DNA of 11,699 nt. It comes from Candidatus Peregrinibacteria bacterium (lineage in GTDB: Bacteria; Patescibacteriota; Gracilibacteria; UBA1369). Below the pieces are notes generated by a model that searched no databases, had not been told where the DNA came from, and saw only the letters and a list, made by a program, of their open reading frames with translations. A program made the translations under genes and the position numbers. Positions 1-7,569 of the stretch are shown here, piece by piece. Numbering within the stretch: position 1 is the first letter of the stretch; the number at the start of each line of letters is the position of its first letter. The stretch is from positions 1-11,699 of the forward strand of contig JADLFY010000061.1 in the NCBI GenBank assembly GCA_020849575.1, written 5' to 3'.

Positions 1-49
1 AATGTGAAGAGATTTGCTCACGTATAAAGATGACGGATGTTTGGTCACT

Positions 50-77
50 ATAATATATCGAGTCGAAAACCTTTCAA
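50..77 (-). promoter_or_regulatory. possible leftward sigma70-like promoter
   Basis: On the minus strand there is a TTGAAA box (plus positions 72-77), a 16 nt spacer and a TATTAT box (50-55). This gives five of six matches to the consensus at each box, with initiation predicted near position 43, reading out of the left edge. The plus strand also holds TATAAT at 49-54, but without a -35 at usable spacing. No gene start is visible to the left, so the call rests on sequence match only. Confidence 0.35.
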
Positions 78-108
78 TTGGTCAGAAAATCTTTTTGATT
101 AGCCCAAA

Positions 109-139
109 AGCCGTCAGACTAGGACCCTAGCTGACGGCT
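109..139 (-). terminator. hairpin terminator downstream of the cyclophilin gene
   Basis: The arms AGCCGTCAG (109-117) and CTGACGGCT (131-139) pair perfectly. A CTAG/CTAG extension (119-122 with 127-130) continues the stem across one bulged A (118), giving 13 pairs around the tetraloop GACC. Read on the minus strand, the stem ends in TTTT and then GGGC, a short U-tract that fits intrinsic termination of the gene ending at 192. Read on the plus strand there is no T-run. The stem is strong, but the short U-tract limits certainty. Confidence 0.65.
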
Positions 140-191
140 GTGATTGGAATTTTGGATGGACTTTAATTTAATTTATGTCAGAACAAAGTAA

Positions 192-932
192 TTAAAAATT
201 GGAAATGGTGACTTTTTTGATGGTAATTTCCTGAAGTGGTTTGTCGTTTAAATCAGTATCCACATCAGCAATTTTATCTACAATGTCCTGTCCTTCAAAT
301 ACCTGTCCGAAAACACTGTAACTGTTATTTAAATAGGAATTGTCACGTTTGCTGGAGACAATAAAGAATTGGCTGCCATTGGTATTTGGGCCGCGGTTAG
401 CCATGGAAACGGTACCATTGTAGTGTTTAAGTTCGGGAGAAAACTCATCATTAATAGTGGTATCAGGGCCTTTGTAACTGTAACCTCCTGTACCATTTTT
501 CTTGGAAAAATCACCGGTTTGAATCATAAAATCGTTAATCACGCGGTGGAATGGTACATTTTCATATTTGCCTTCTTTGGCCAGAGTAGTGAAGTTTTTG
601 ACTGTTTCCGGAACCAGATCAGCAAAGAGTCTGATTTTGATTGTACCCATGCTAGTTTCAATAGTAGCGATGGTGTCACCGGTTTGAGGAGGTTGTAATT
701 GCATAATTTTTTTAGAAGTTGATGAAGTGTTAGTTGAAGTAGGATTGGAAGAGGTGCTGGAGTTTGTAGATGTGCCTGAAGTATTGCTATCCTGATCAGA
801 ATAGGAATTGCTCTGGGTAGTGGTTTGGCTATTTCCCAGACGACTGGTGGAGGTTGAGGGTTGGCAGCCGGTCAGCAGGAGAGTAGTCAGGGTCAGTGAT
901 GTAATAATGGTGAGAAGATATTTTCTATTCAT
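192..932 (-). CDS. cyclophilin-type peptidyl-prolyl cis-trans isomerase lipoprotein
   Basis: A secreted, lipid-anchored proline isomerase that would assist protein folding outside the cytoplasmic membrane. The 246-residue product starts with a lysine-containing signal peptide and a lipobox ending LLTGC, with the lipidated cysteine at 23. A low-complexity Ser/Thr/Asn linker (about 24-75) leads to a complete cyclophilin domain (about 86-246). Family hallmarks seen are FHRVI (128-132, with the catalytic Arg130), FMIQTGD (135-141), SMANRGPNTNGSQFF (176-190) and YSVFGQV. The tryptophan and histidine that human cyclophilin A has around the SVFG turn are replaced (YLNNSYSVFG), as in many bacterial members. 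The ATG at 932 was chosen over an in-frame ATG at 1025 because only the shorter form begins with the signal peptide. The gene is divergent from holB and is followed by a hairpin terminator. Family assignment is secure; the exact client is unknown. Confidence 0.93.
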   Translation of the reverse strand: MNRKYLLTIITSLTLTTLLLTGCQPSTSTSRLGNSQTTTQSNSYSDQDSNTSGTSTNSSTSSNPTSTNTSSTSKKIMQLQPPQTGDTIATIETSMGTIKIRLFADLVPETVKNFTTLAKEGKYENVPFHRVINDFMIQTGDFSKKNGTGGYSYKGPDTTINDEFSPELKHYNGTVSMANRGPNTNGSQFFIVSSKRDNSYLNNSYSVFGQVFEGQDIVDKIADVDTDLNDKPLQEITIKKVTISNF

Positions 933-941
933 GGTTTTGAT

Positions 942-970
942 TTTATGGACGGGCTTTATTTTGCTTTCAA
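942..970 (-). promoter_or_regulatory. possible promoter of the cyclophilin gene
   Basis: On the minus strand TTGAAA (plus 965-970) and CATAAA (942-947) are 17 nt apart. Predicted initiation falls near 935, only a few bases before the ATG at 932, which would make the transcript nearly leaderless. The -10 box matches only four of six consensus bases. The surrounding 94 bp divergent gap also holds an A/T-rich imperfect palindrome at 961-986 with TTGC/GCAA ends. I see no clear promoter for holB on the plus strand. Confidence 0.3.
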
Positions 971-1026
971 AAAGCCTTTTTTGCAAGTGACAAATGACCA
1001 TTTCGAGGGTAAACTGTGGCGGCAAA

Positions 1027-1956
1027 ATGAGTATATATTTTAAAAATATAGTTGGTCATCAAAAACAGCTGAAAATGCTGGAAGAGGACTTGTCGCAGGG
1101 CAGATTGGCTCATGCTTATTTGTTGGCTGGCCCGGCTGATATCGGTAAATTTACCCTGGCCAAGGCCCTGGCCAAGGCCATTCAGACTTTGGATATGGAT
1201 GAGGACAAGGCTTTTCAAACTGCTGCTTTGATGGATAGAGGAGTGCATGGAGATACGCTGATTTTTGCCAAAAATCCCGAAGAAGATTCAATTAAAATTG
1301 CTGAAATCAGATCGATTATTAATAAATTGCAATTAAGTGCTGACAGCAACAGGAGAATTCTGGTCATGGAAGATATTGATAGAATGACGCCGGAGTCGGC
1401 CAATGCTTTACTCAAAGTTCTGGAAGAACCACCAGGGGATGTTTTGTATATTTTTACTTCTTCCCAGCCACATTCACTTCTGGAAACGATTCTTTCCAGG
1501 GTGAGAAAAATCGATTTTAATATTATGACCGAAGAAGAGCTCTTCAGTTCAATGAAAAATCGCTACCGACTAGCCGACGAAACTGTGCTTAAAAAGGTGG
1601 CGAAAATTTCTTTTGGACGAATTGGAAAGGCTATAAAACTGATGGAAAATCTTGAACAACTCGACGCTTATCAGGATGTTTATGATCAGATTAAAAGCTT
1701 TCTGGCAGCTCAGGATATTCATGCCGGATTTAGTTTTATAGGACAAATTTATAATGATCCCGTATTGACTAATATTTTTCTGGAATTGGCTTTTGTGGCT
1801 TTGAGAGAGGAAATGTATGATGCTCTGAACAAAGGCGACCGGTCACGACTGGAAATAACTTTGGAGCGTATTGGAAAATTGGTTAAAATTAAAGCGCTGT
1901 CAGAAACCAATATTAATAATAGATTATTACTTGAAAACTTTATCTTAGAATTATGA
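1027..1956 (+). CDS. holB: DNA polymerase III subunit delta' (clamp-loader AAA+ protein)
   Basis: A clamp-loader subunit that helps load the beta sliding clamp (encoded by dnaN at the right end) onto primed DNA. The 309-residue protein has the delta'/gamma family layout: IVGHQ near the N-terminus, RLAHAYLLAGP, a degenerate P-loop GPADIGKFT (35-43, with Phe42 where Walker A has Ser/Thr), a Walker B-like ILVMEDIDRM (111-120), SANALLKVLEEPP (124-136) and the arginine-finger SRC-type motif, here SRV (157-159). The stretch after the P-loop contains no cysteine, so the four-cysteine zinc module found in many delta' and tau proteins is missing. The C-terminal third is helical and weakly conserved, as usual. 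The ATG at 1027 is preferred to the one at 994 because homologues start just before IVGHQ. Its stop overlaps the next start (ATGA). Confidence 0.9.
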   Translation: MSIYFKNIVGHQKQLKMLEEDLSQGRLAHAYLLAGPADIGKFTLAKALAKAIQTLDMDEDKAFQTAALMDRGVHGDTLIFAKNPEEDSIKIAEIRSIINKLQLSADSNRRILVMEDIDRMTPESANALLKVLEEPPGDVLYIFTSSQPHSLLETILSRVRKIDFNIMTEEELFSSMKNRYRLADETVLKKVAKISFGRIGKAIKLMENLEQLDAYQDVYDQIKSFLAAQDIHAGFSFIGQIYNDPVLTNIFLELAFVALREEMYDALNKGDRSRLEITLERIGKLVKIKALSETNINNRLLLENFILEL

Positions 1957-2726
1957 TTGATTTTCTTTTGGCATTAATTTGTCTGCTGATAATGGTTCTG
2001 GTTTTTGTGCATCGCTGGTATCTGCTGGAGAAAGGCAGTCTTTTTGGCAAAATGGTTTTGAGAGCTTCTCGTATTTTGCCGAGCAGGCTGAGTAAGGAAG
2101 ATCATGAGGTGACAGCCAAAGAAATGATTCCTGATCCATCGACTGTTGACCCGAAATTAAAGTTGAAAGGCGAAAATTTTTACAAAAAAGCGGAAGTAGA
2201 ATTAAAAAGAAATAATTGGAATGAAGCTGAAAGATATATGATCAAAGCCATCGCCATGGATCCTTCACATATTGAAGCCCATGCCAAACTGGGGACCTTG
2301 TATTTAAACCAGGAACAATATCCCAAGGCTGAACTGATTTTCCGTAAACTGGTATTAGTCGATGATGCTGAACCGGTTTATTTTAGTAATTTGGGCTTGG
2401 CACTTTTTCAGCAGGAAAAATATACTGAAGCTAAAGAGTATTATGAAAAGGCCATTGAACTGGATCCTTCACGCCCAGGCAGATTTTATAGTCTGGCCAG
2501 GGTGAACCATTTGCTGGATGAAATGGAAACTGCTTTTAGAAATATTGAAAAAGCTTTGGAAATGGATCCGGACAATTTGGATTATGGACTGACTCTGGCT
2601 AATTGGCAGCTGGAGAAGGGGATGTATACTGAGGTAAAAGCTTTATTGGAAAATATTACCAAGCATTGGCCTGACAATGAAGAGGCCAAAGAACTGGTAA
2701 AGATGCTGGAAGAGCAGACTAAGTAA
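1953..2726 (+). CDS. membrane-anchored TPR repeat protein
   Basis: A 257-residue protein with one N-terminal transmembrane segment (about 3-19) followed by basic residues, which predicts the remainder to be cytoplasmic. A short linker leads to about five tetratricopeptide repeats: 72-105, 107-139, 141-173, 175-207 and 209-241. Typical repeat signatures are EAERYMIKAIAMDP, EAKEYYEKAIELDP and AFRNIEKALEMDP. TPR arrays bind peptides or partner proteins, so this is probably a scaffold at the inner face of the membrane; its partner cannot be read from the sequence. The start overlaps the holB stop by ATGA, so translation is probably coupled. The gene ends 18 bp from the convergent VanW gene. Confidence 0.85.
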   Translation: MIDFLLALICLLIMVLVFVHRWYLLEKGSLFGKMVLRASRILPSRLSKEDHEVTAKEMIPDPSTVDPKLKLKGENFYKKAEVELKRNNWNEAERYMIKAIAMDPSHIEAHAKLGTLYLNQEQYPKAELIFRKLVLVDDAEPVYFSNLGLALFQQEKYTEAKEYYEKAIELDPSRPGRFYSLARVNHLLDEMETAFRNIEKALEMDPDNLDYGLTLANWQLEKGMYTEVKALLENITKHWPDNEEAKELVKMLEEQTK

Positions 2727-2744
2727 TTTTATTCTTCACGCTGT

Positions 2745-4760
2745 TTATTCTTCGCCTACCAGAATACGATTGGCAGTAGCGCGGTAAACACTGTAGATTT
2801 TTTCGCGTGTTTCTTCGCCGTTTTTGGTAATTACGCGGTCCCAGCTGGCATCAAATCCACCATGGGCAGCTTCGATTTGTTTGCGGGCGCCAGGTGGCAG
2901 GGTTTTGGTTGGAATCAGTTGGGTTCCGCCTGCTCCACGATAATTTCCACGCCAGTAATTTTCCAGTTTGACCTGGCGGCCGTCACTGGTTCCGAAGAAA
3001 TTGATATAGGCGTCATTACCGTCTACAAAAGTTTGAATGAGTATATTTGATCCGCTGTCATTGGTGAATTGGAGATCGCGTACGCCCGGATAAATAGTAG
3101 AGTCGAGACCATAACCATCGATTTGGGCATAATAAGAAACGGCATAAGAATGCGGTGCACGCTCTACAATAGGGAAGCCGGCAAAGAGAGCTGCTTTGAA
3201 CATGGTGGAAGAAACCTGGCAGACACCGCCGCCGTATTCCGGAACAGTTCCTTCTGCTTTGATTACCAATTCCAATTTGTAACCGGTGGAACCATCAACC
3301 TCACCAAGGTGTTCATTGAAGGAAAAAGTTTCACCAGGTTTGATAATCAGGCCGTTAAATTTGGCCATACCAGTTGCAATATTATGGCGACGATTGTTGG
3401 GGGAACCGGCAAAAGCGGTGTGGCCGGTACTGACCAGTTCTTTAATCCCCATTTCCTGTAGGCGCTGATCGATTTCCAGCTTAGCCTTGGTTTCGGAAGT
3501 GGTGATATCTACTTCATTGCCAAGAGCGTTGATAGCTAATTCAAGATCCTTGGTAAACTGATCCATATTGATAGCCAAGCCGTCGAGAGCTTTGCCTTCA
3601 AAGATAATTTGGTCTTTGTCATCATAATGGATTTTCATGTCAGAAACCGGTTTTTCAATTGTAGAGAAAATCTTTTCTTTCAAATCTGTTTCCAGGAGGG
3701 CAGGAGTTAGACGAATGATAATCTGATCATTATCTTTGTTGTAAGTAAGTTTGGAAAGATAATCCATTCCCTTGAAATCCCATTTCTTATCCTGATAATT
3801 AATGGCAATTTGGGATTCCAGTTTGACTATAATATCGTCTTTGTCTGCTTCCAGAGACTGACTGTCTACCTGAGGAATTTCCTGCAAAGTTTGGATGGCA
3901 ATAGGGGAGCTATCCAAACTATTTAGACGCTGATTGACCTGGGCAATCAGATCAGCCTGATCAATAATGACTCCTTCTGCTTCCGGAGTGATTTGGATTT
4001 TCTTTTTGTCGTCGAGAGAGAATTGAGCTGACTTGGCACGTTTATCACGCAGGCCGGTTTTGACTTCAATCAGGTTGAAGAGTTGATGATCATCTTTCTG
4101 ATAAGTAGGGTTAAGGTCAGTTTTGTTTAAATAACCTGATACCAGATTGGCTACGCCATTTTTCTGATAATTAAATACCGGAAGTTTTTCGTAAGTTTGA
4201 TCAGCAGAAAAAACTATACCCAGCTCAGTAAGAGGGATTTCTATACTTTGATCTTCGTAGGTGAAAGTCAGACTGGATTTTTGATATGCTTCGAGTGCGC
4301 TGAAAAGTTTTTGTTTGGCGTCCTCGGTATTTAGACTGCCCATTTCAATTTTCTGGGCAAAGACCACACCTGGCAGGATTTTACCGGAAGCCAGATATTC
4401 AAAATAAACCAGTGATGCACTGACTGTACCTATAATCAAAACTACAATAGAGAAACGCAATAATCCCCAGCCCAGATCGGCCAGCAATTCTTTCCATTGT
4501 TTTTTGCTGTAAGATCCTGGTGGGCCGAGTAAAATAATTTTCTTGGCCCAAAAACCTTTTTTGGAATCGGTTTCAGTCTGATGAATAACTTCTTCCAGTT
4601 TTTTGGAAAAAGTTGTTTCAGTGGATTCCTGTTCAGGTAGAGTAACTACAATGGCTGTAGTGGCCTCGGCCTGAGGCAGTTGTTCTGAACTAGACAGGGT
4701 CTTTTTCAGTTTTTTGACCTGCTTGTTTTTGGTACTGGATCGCTTCTTCTTTTTGCTCAT
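2745..4760 (-). CDS. VanW family protein with peptidoglycan-binding-like repeats
   Basis: A large (671-residue) envelope protein. The N-terminus is a long Lys/Ser-rich cytoplasmic tail (1-100), followed by one membrane segment (about 102-121). The extracytoplasmic part begins with an ILPGVVFAQKIEMGSLNTEDA stretch (128-148) typical of VanW proteins, then alpha/beta regions resembling the PG_binding_4 repeats found upstream of VanW domains (about 135-430). The VanW domain (about 440-600) has the hallmark FNGLIIKPGETFSFNEHLG (468-486), EYGGGVCQVSSTMF (508-521) and APHSYAVSYY. The only cysteine is C514 in that core motif. The last 50 residues (PPGARKQIE to RILVG) resemble a short G5-type module, a weaker call. 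VanW takes its name from glycopeptide-resistance clusters, but its biochemical role is unresolved and no resistance genes are nearby. It is the last gene of the minus-strand array, 2 nt after the YtxH-like gene. Confidence 0.88.
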   Translation of the reverse strand: MSKKKKRSSTKNKQVKKLKKTLSSSEQLPQAEATTAIVVTLPEQESTETTFSKKLEEVIHQTETDSKKGFWAKKIILLGPPGSYSKKQWKELLADLGWGLLRFSIVVLIIGTVSASLVYFEYLASGKILPGVVFAQKIEMGSLNTEDAKQKLFSALEAYQKSSLTFTYEDQSIEIPLTELGIVFSADQTYEKLPVFNYQKNGVANLVSGYLNKTDLNPTYQKDDHQLFNLIEVKTGLRDKRAKSAQFSLDDKKKIQITPEAEGVIIDQADLIAQVNQRLNSLDSSPIAIQTLQEIPQVDSQSLEADKDDIIVKLESQIAINYQDKKWDFKGMDYLSKLTYNKDNDQIIIRLTPALLETDLKEKIFSTIEKPVSDMKIHYDDKDQIIFEGKALDGLAINMDQFTKDLELAINALGNEVDITTSETKAKLEIDQRLQEMGIKELVSTGHTAFAGSPNNRRHNIATGMAKFNGLIIKPGETFSFNEHLGEVDGSTGYKLELVIKAEGTVPEYGGGVCQVSSTMFKAALFAGFPIVERAPHSYAVSYYAQIDGYGLDSTIYPGVRDLQFTNDSGSNILIQTFVDGNDAYINFFGTSDGRQVKLENYWRGNYRGAGGTQLIPTKTLPPGARKQIEAAHGGFDASWDRVITKNGEETREKIYSVYRATANRILVGEE

Positions 4761-4762
4761 AT

Positions 4763-5065
4763 TTAGCGTTCGTCAGGAATTGATTTATGACCTAACTTAC
4801 TATGTTCTACTTTTCGATGTTCTTGATCTTTTGATTTTTTCTCACCCGCTTCATTCATGACAGTGCGGGCGGATTGTAAAATTTTGTTGGCCTGTTTAGA
4901 AAGGTCTTTTCTGGTATCCGAACCTTTTTTGGGCGCAAAACCCACACCGAGTACCGAACCAATTGCACCACCAACAATTAAACCCATCAGAATTTTGTCC
5001 AGGTGTCCCTGTTTTTTCTTTTTCTCTTCTTTTTTCTCTTTCTTCTTTTTATTAAATCCAAACAT
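4763..5065 (-). CDS. YtxH domain-containing small membrane-associated protein
   Basis: A 100-residue protein with an extremely lysine-rich N-terminus (7-18), a glycine-zipper hydrophobic segment (about 26-44, ILMGLIVGGAIGSVLGVGFA) and the YtxH signature APKKGSDTRKDL (44-55), followed by a charged helical tail. In other bacteria YtxH proteins are small, stress-linked or envelope-associated, with no defined activity. The hydrophobic segment is short and glycine-rich, which suggests membrane insertion or oligomer packing. It lies 3 nt after the reductase stop and 2 nt before the VanW start, so it should be co-expressed with both. Confidence 0.8.
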   Translation of the reverse strand: MFGFNKKKKEKKEEKKKKQGHLDKILMGLIVGGAIGSVLGVGFAPKKGSDTRKDLSKQANKILQSARTVMNEAGEKKSKDQEHRKVEHSKLGHKSIPDER

Positions 5066-5068
5066 AGA

Positions 5069-6010
5069 TTAATTGTATTGAATATAGGCGCGGAGACCAC
5101 GTACTAATTTTATTGCACTCAGCGCCGCATTGCAACCATTACCGACGCTGGAGGCGACCTGAGGTGGGGAACCGGTACAATCACCGGCAGCAAAGAGTCC
5201 TTTGACGTTGGTTAAGCCATCTTTGTCCACTTTGATATAATTTCCATCCATTTCTAAACCCAATTTTTTGGCAAAAGCGTTGGCTCCGGCTATACCTATA
5301 GCCATAAAAATGCCGTCTGTGGCCATTTCAGTGCTGCCATCAGTTAAAGGTTTGGTAAAAGTCAGTTTGGTGACTTTTTCTTCGCCGGAAAGACTGGCCA
5401 GGCGAGGTGTGACAATAGTTTTAATATTATTTTTACCCAATTCTTCCTGGAAAGCCTGATTGAAAGCAAACTCTTTGCCATGAGAAAGAATGGTAATATT
5501 CGGTGTATAAGCCAGCAGTTGGAGGGCTTCTTCAGCAGCATAATCGCCGGAACCTATGACTACTACCTGTTTATTTTTAAAGAAAAATCCATCACAGGTG
5601 ACGCAGTAGGAAACTCCTTTACCGGTATATTCCTGCTCACCTTTGATTCCGGAAAGCACATAACTTTGGCCAGTCGCCAGAAGAACTGTTTTGGCCTGAT
5701 AAGTGTTTTGTAGATTGTCTTTGAGGGAAAAGGTCTCATCCTGATTGAGGCTGACATCAACAATTTCCTGGCGAATATGTTCAGCACCAAAACGTTTGGC
5801 ATGTTTTAAACCAAGTTCAACGAGCTCCGGGCCGGTGGGGTCTTCGGGAAAGCCCAGGTAATTGGAAATAATGTGGGATTTGTAAAGATTGCCTTTGGTC
5901 TCGTCACCAAAAAAGGCCGTCTTTAATTGACCACGTCCGGCATAGACAGCGGCGGACATGGCTGCTGGTCCCGCTCCAACTATAATTAAGTCATAAAGTT
6001 GCTTATCCAT
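5069..6010 (-). CDS. trxB: thioredoxin reductase-like FAD flavoprotein
   Basis: A 313-residue two-domain flavoprotein, the usual length for low-molecular-weight thioredoxin reductase. It shows the N-terminal FAD-binding VGAGPAAMSAAVYA (11-24), the redox-active CVTC (C136 and C139, followed by DG), a second dinucleotide fold GSGDYAAEEAL (153-163) and the C-terminal FAD motif GLFAAGDCTG (271-280). It should reduce a small thiol protein in the cytoplasm. The NADPH-specific HRRxxxR motif of classical enzymes, expected at 176-183, reads SHGKEFAF, so the arginines that grip the 2'-phosphate are gone. The electron donor could therefore be NADH, ferredoxin or something else. No thioredoxin gene is in the window. 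It starts 2 nt after the rny stop and is followed 3 nt later by the YtxH-like gene. The symbol is given for the family; donor and partner are unproven. Confidence 0.85.
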   Translation of the reverse strand: MDKQLYDLIIVGAGPAAMSAAVYAGRGQLKTAFFGDETKGNLYKSHIISNYLGFPEDPTGPELVELGLKHAKRFGAEHIRQEIVDVSLNQDETFSLKDNLQNTYQAKTVLLATGQSYVLSGIKGEQEYTGKGVSYCVTCDGFFFKNKQVVVIGSGDYAAEEALQLLAYTPNITILSHGKEFAFNQAFQEELGKNNIKTIVTPRLASLSGEEKVTKLTFTKPLTDGSTEMATDGIFMAIGIAGANAFAKKLGLEMDGNYIKVDKDGLTNVKGLFAAGDCTGSPPQVASSVGNGCNAALSAIKLVRGLRAYIQYN

Positions 6011-6012
6011 AA

Positions 6013-7569
6013 TTAGACTTTTTTAATTTTTTCCTTGATGGTTCGATTGTGTTGAATTCTTCTGATCACATTAATCTTAATCTGACCAGGATAGGCAACA
6101 TTACCTTCGATTTCTTTGGCGATGGTAGAAGCAAGCTCGGAGAGGTTGGTGTCATCGAGACGTTTTGGATCAACCAATACACGCAATTCACGGCCACCGG
6201 AAATGGCATAGGATTTATTGACTCCTTCATAAGAATTGGCAATTCCTTCAATGGCCATAACTCTGGCCAAATACTTTTCGATGGTTTCCTGACGGGCGCC
6301 TGGGCGGCCGGCAGAGATGGCGTCACCTGCTTTTACTAATAAGGCTTCAGCAGTTTCGATAGGAATGGCATCATGATGTGTCCAGGCCGCATGGATTTCT
6401 TCCCAGGAGAAAATATTGAATTTCTCCATGATTTCTTTGGTAAGTATATCGTGTGGACGCCCGTCTTCCTGATCAATGGCTTTACCAAGATCGTGAAAGA
6501 ATCCGCCAATTTTACAAACCTCCTGATTTAAGCCCAATTCATTGCCGAGAAGCAGGGTAAAATAACCAACCTCGAAACAGTGTTTGAGAATATTTTGGCC
6601 GTAGCTGGTACGGTATTTGAGACGACCCAGGATTTCTTTGAAATCAGCCGGAAATTTGCGGTATTCGAGATCGAGTTTTTTGGCGACTTTGTCACCTAAA
6701 TCTATTAGGTGGGCGCGCGTTTCTGCGCGCGCTTCTTCCAGACGTTTTTTGGCTTTTTCCAAATCAATAATGCGGTCTCTGATCAGCTTGAGAATGGTTT
6801 CTCTGGCGATGTGCTTTTTAACCAATTCAAAGTGGGAGACGACTATTCCTCCACGACCTTCGTCAAAAACTATATCTACACCAAGTTCATTTTCGAGAAG
6901 AGTCAAAATTTCAGCGTTTTGGCCGATTAGTCTGGCTTTGGTTTCATTTCTATTTACCGGAATTACCAGGTTTTTCTTTTCTACTGAAGTGGAAGCTGAA
7001 TAACGATGAATGGATTCGATCAGCATGCTTTTGGCAATGACAGGGGAATGTTCGCGGGTATAATCAATTAGTTTGGAAAGGCGTGTTTCACGGGCCAAAT
7101 CCAGATCCTGGGCCAATTCGGAGAGAAGCTGATTTTTGACAGTTTCAGCGGAAGTGCCGGCCACTTTGGCTAGTTGTGGAGTAACTTCTTTTTTGAGTGC
7201 TTCCTGTTCAGTGGTGAATTTGAGAATTTCCTGATTGAGCTGATCCAATTCATTTTGAATTTGCTGAACTTCTTTTTCTTTGGAGGCTGATCTTTCTTCC
7301 AGTAATTGAATGGTTTTGGCCGCACGCTGTTCGATCAGCTGTGCGCGTCTATCCATTTCTACAGTGGCATCGCGGAAACGTTTGGCCTGATCGCGGGTTT
7401 TTTCACGGATCTGATCACATTCCTGTTCGGCTTTGTATAAAATGGTGGTGGCCTGCTGGCGGGCTTCCGCAGTGTTAATGCGTGGCCTGATTTTCAGAGA
7501 AGCATGCGCTAAAACAGCGGCAGCTACCGTGACTACAAGTAGAATAACGAAAATGAGTGGGAATGGCAT
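6013..7569 (-). CDS. rny: ribonuclease Y
   Basis: A membrane-anchored endoribonuclease that starts mRNA decay. The 518 residues match the normal family length and order: N-terminal transmembrane helix (4-21), long coiled coil (about 32-135), KH RNA-binding domain (about 200-262), a linker, and an HD metal-dependent phosphohydrolase domain (about 325-420) followed by the conserved C-terminal region with RPGARQETIEKYL, SYEGV, KSYAISGGRE and YPGQIKI. All expected HD metal ligands are present: H330, H359-D360, H373, H398-H399 and D416. The KH loop, GREG in most RNase Y, reads GQNA (216-219), so the second glycine is lost. The start overlaps the upstream lipoprotein stop by one base (TAATG), and the reductase gene begins 2 nt after the stop. 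No Shine-Dalgarno motif precedes the ATG, which fits coupling. Identity is secure. Confidence 0.95.
   Translation of the reverse strand: MPFPLIFVILLVVTVAAAVLAHASLKIRPRINTAEARQQATTILYKAEQECDQIREKTRDQAKRFRDATVEMDRRAQLIEQRAAKTIQLLEERSASKEKEVQQIQNELDQLNQEILKFTTEQEALKKEVTPQLAKVAGTSAETVKNQLLSELAQDLDLARETRLSKLIDYTREHSPVIAKSMLIESIHRYSASTSVEKKNLVIPVNRNETKARLIGQNAEILTLLENELGVDIVFDEGRGGIVVSHFELVKKHIARETILKLIRDRIIDLEKAKKRLEEARAETRAHLIDLGDKVAKKLDLEYRKFPADFKEILGRLKYRTSYGQNILKHCFEVGYFTLLLGNELGLNQEVCKIGGFFHDLGKAIDQEDGRPHDILTKEIMEKFNIFSWEEIHAAWTHHDAIPIETAEALLVKAGDAISAGRPGARQETIEKYLARVMAIEGIANSYEGVNKSYAISGGRELRVLVDPKRLDDTNLSELASTIAKEIEGNVAYPGQIKINVIRRIQHNRTIKEKIKKV
6693..6732 (-). other. two abutting perfect hairpins inside rny
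   Basis: The first inverted repeat pairs CACCTAA (6693-6699) with TTAGGTG (6705-6711) around a 5 nt loop. One base later, GCGCGCG (6713-6719) pairs with CGCGCGC (6726-6732) around a 6 nt loop. Both stems are perfect over 7 bp, and they lie in codons 280-293 of rny, in the linker between the KH and HD domains. Neither is followed by a T-run on either strand, so they do not look like terminators. They could fold in the rny mRNA as a paired structure. Confidence 0.5.

Noticed and set aside
1-53. Possible C-terminal tail of a plus-strand gene entering from the left (frame ending TAA at 51-53, or at 25-27)
   Set aside because: Only 8 or 16 codons are visible, without a recognisable motif; a leftward promoter in the same place argues for a different layout. 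It cannot be decided from this window.
933-1025. Longer cyclophilin start at 1025
   Set aside because: It would bury the signal peptide behind 31 residues and overlap the holB start region; the ATG at 932 gives a proper lipoprotein signal.
994-1026. Longer holB start at 994
   Set aside because: It adds 11 residues (MTISRVNCGGK) that do not resemble the family N-terminus; clamp-loader subunits start just before the IVGHQ-type motif.
1005-1030. GAGGG followed 6 nt later by a four-codon GTG frame ending in TGA that overlaps the holB ATG
   Set aside because: It could in principle deliver ribosomes to holB, but four codons carry no evidence of selection and the pattern easily arises by chance.
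4662-4680. Small hairpin GCCTC/GAGGC within the VanW gene
   Set aside because: A 5 bp stem in coding sequence is too short to distinguish from chance.
2745-4760. VanW as part of a glycopeptide-resistance cluster
   Set aside because: No VanA/B ligase, VanH, VanX or two-component regulator is near; VanW domains are widespread in genomes with no such resistance.
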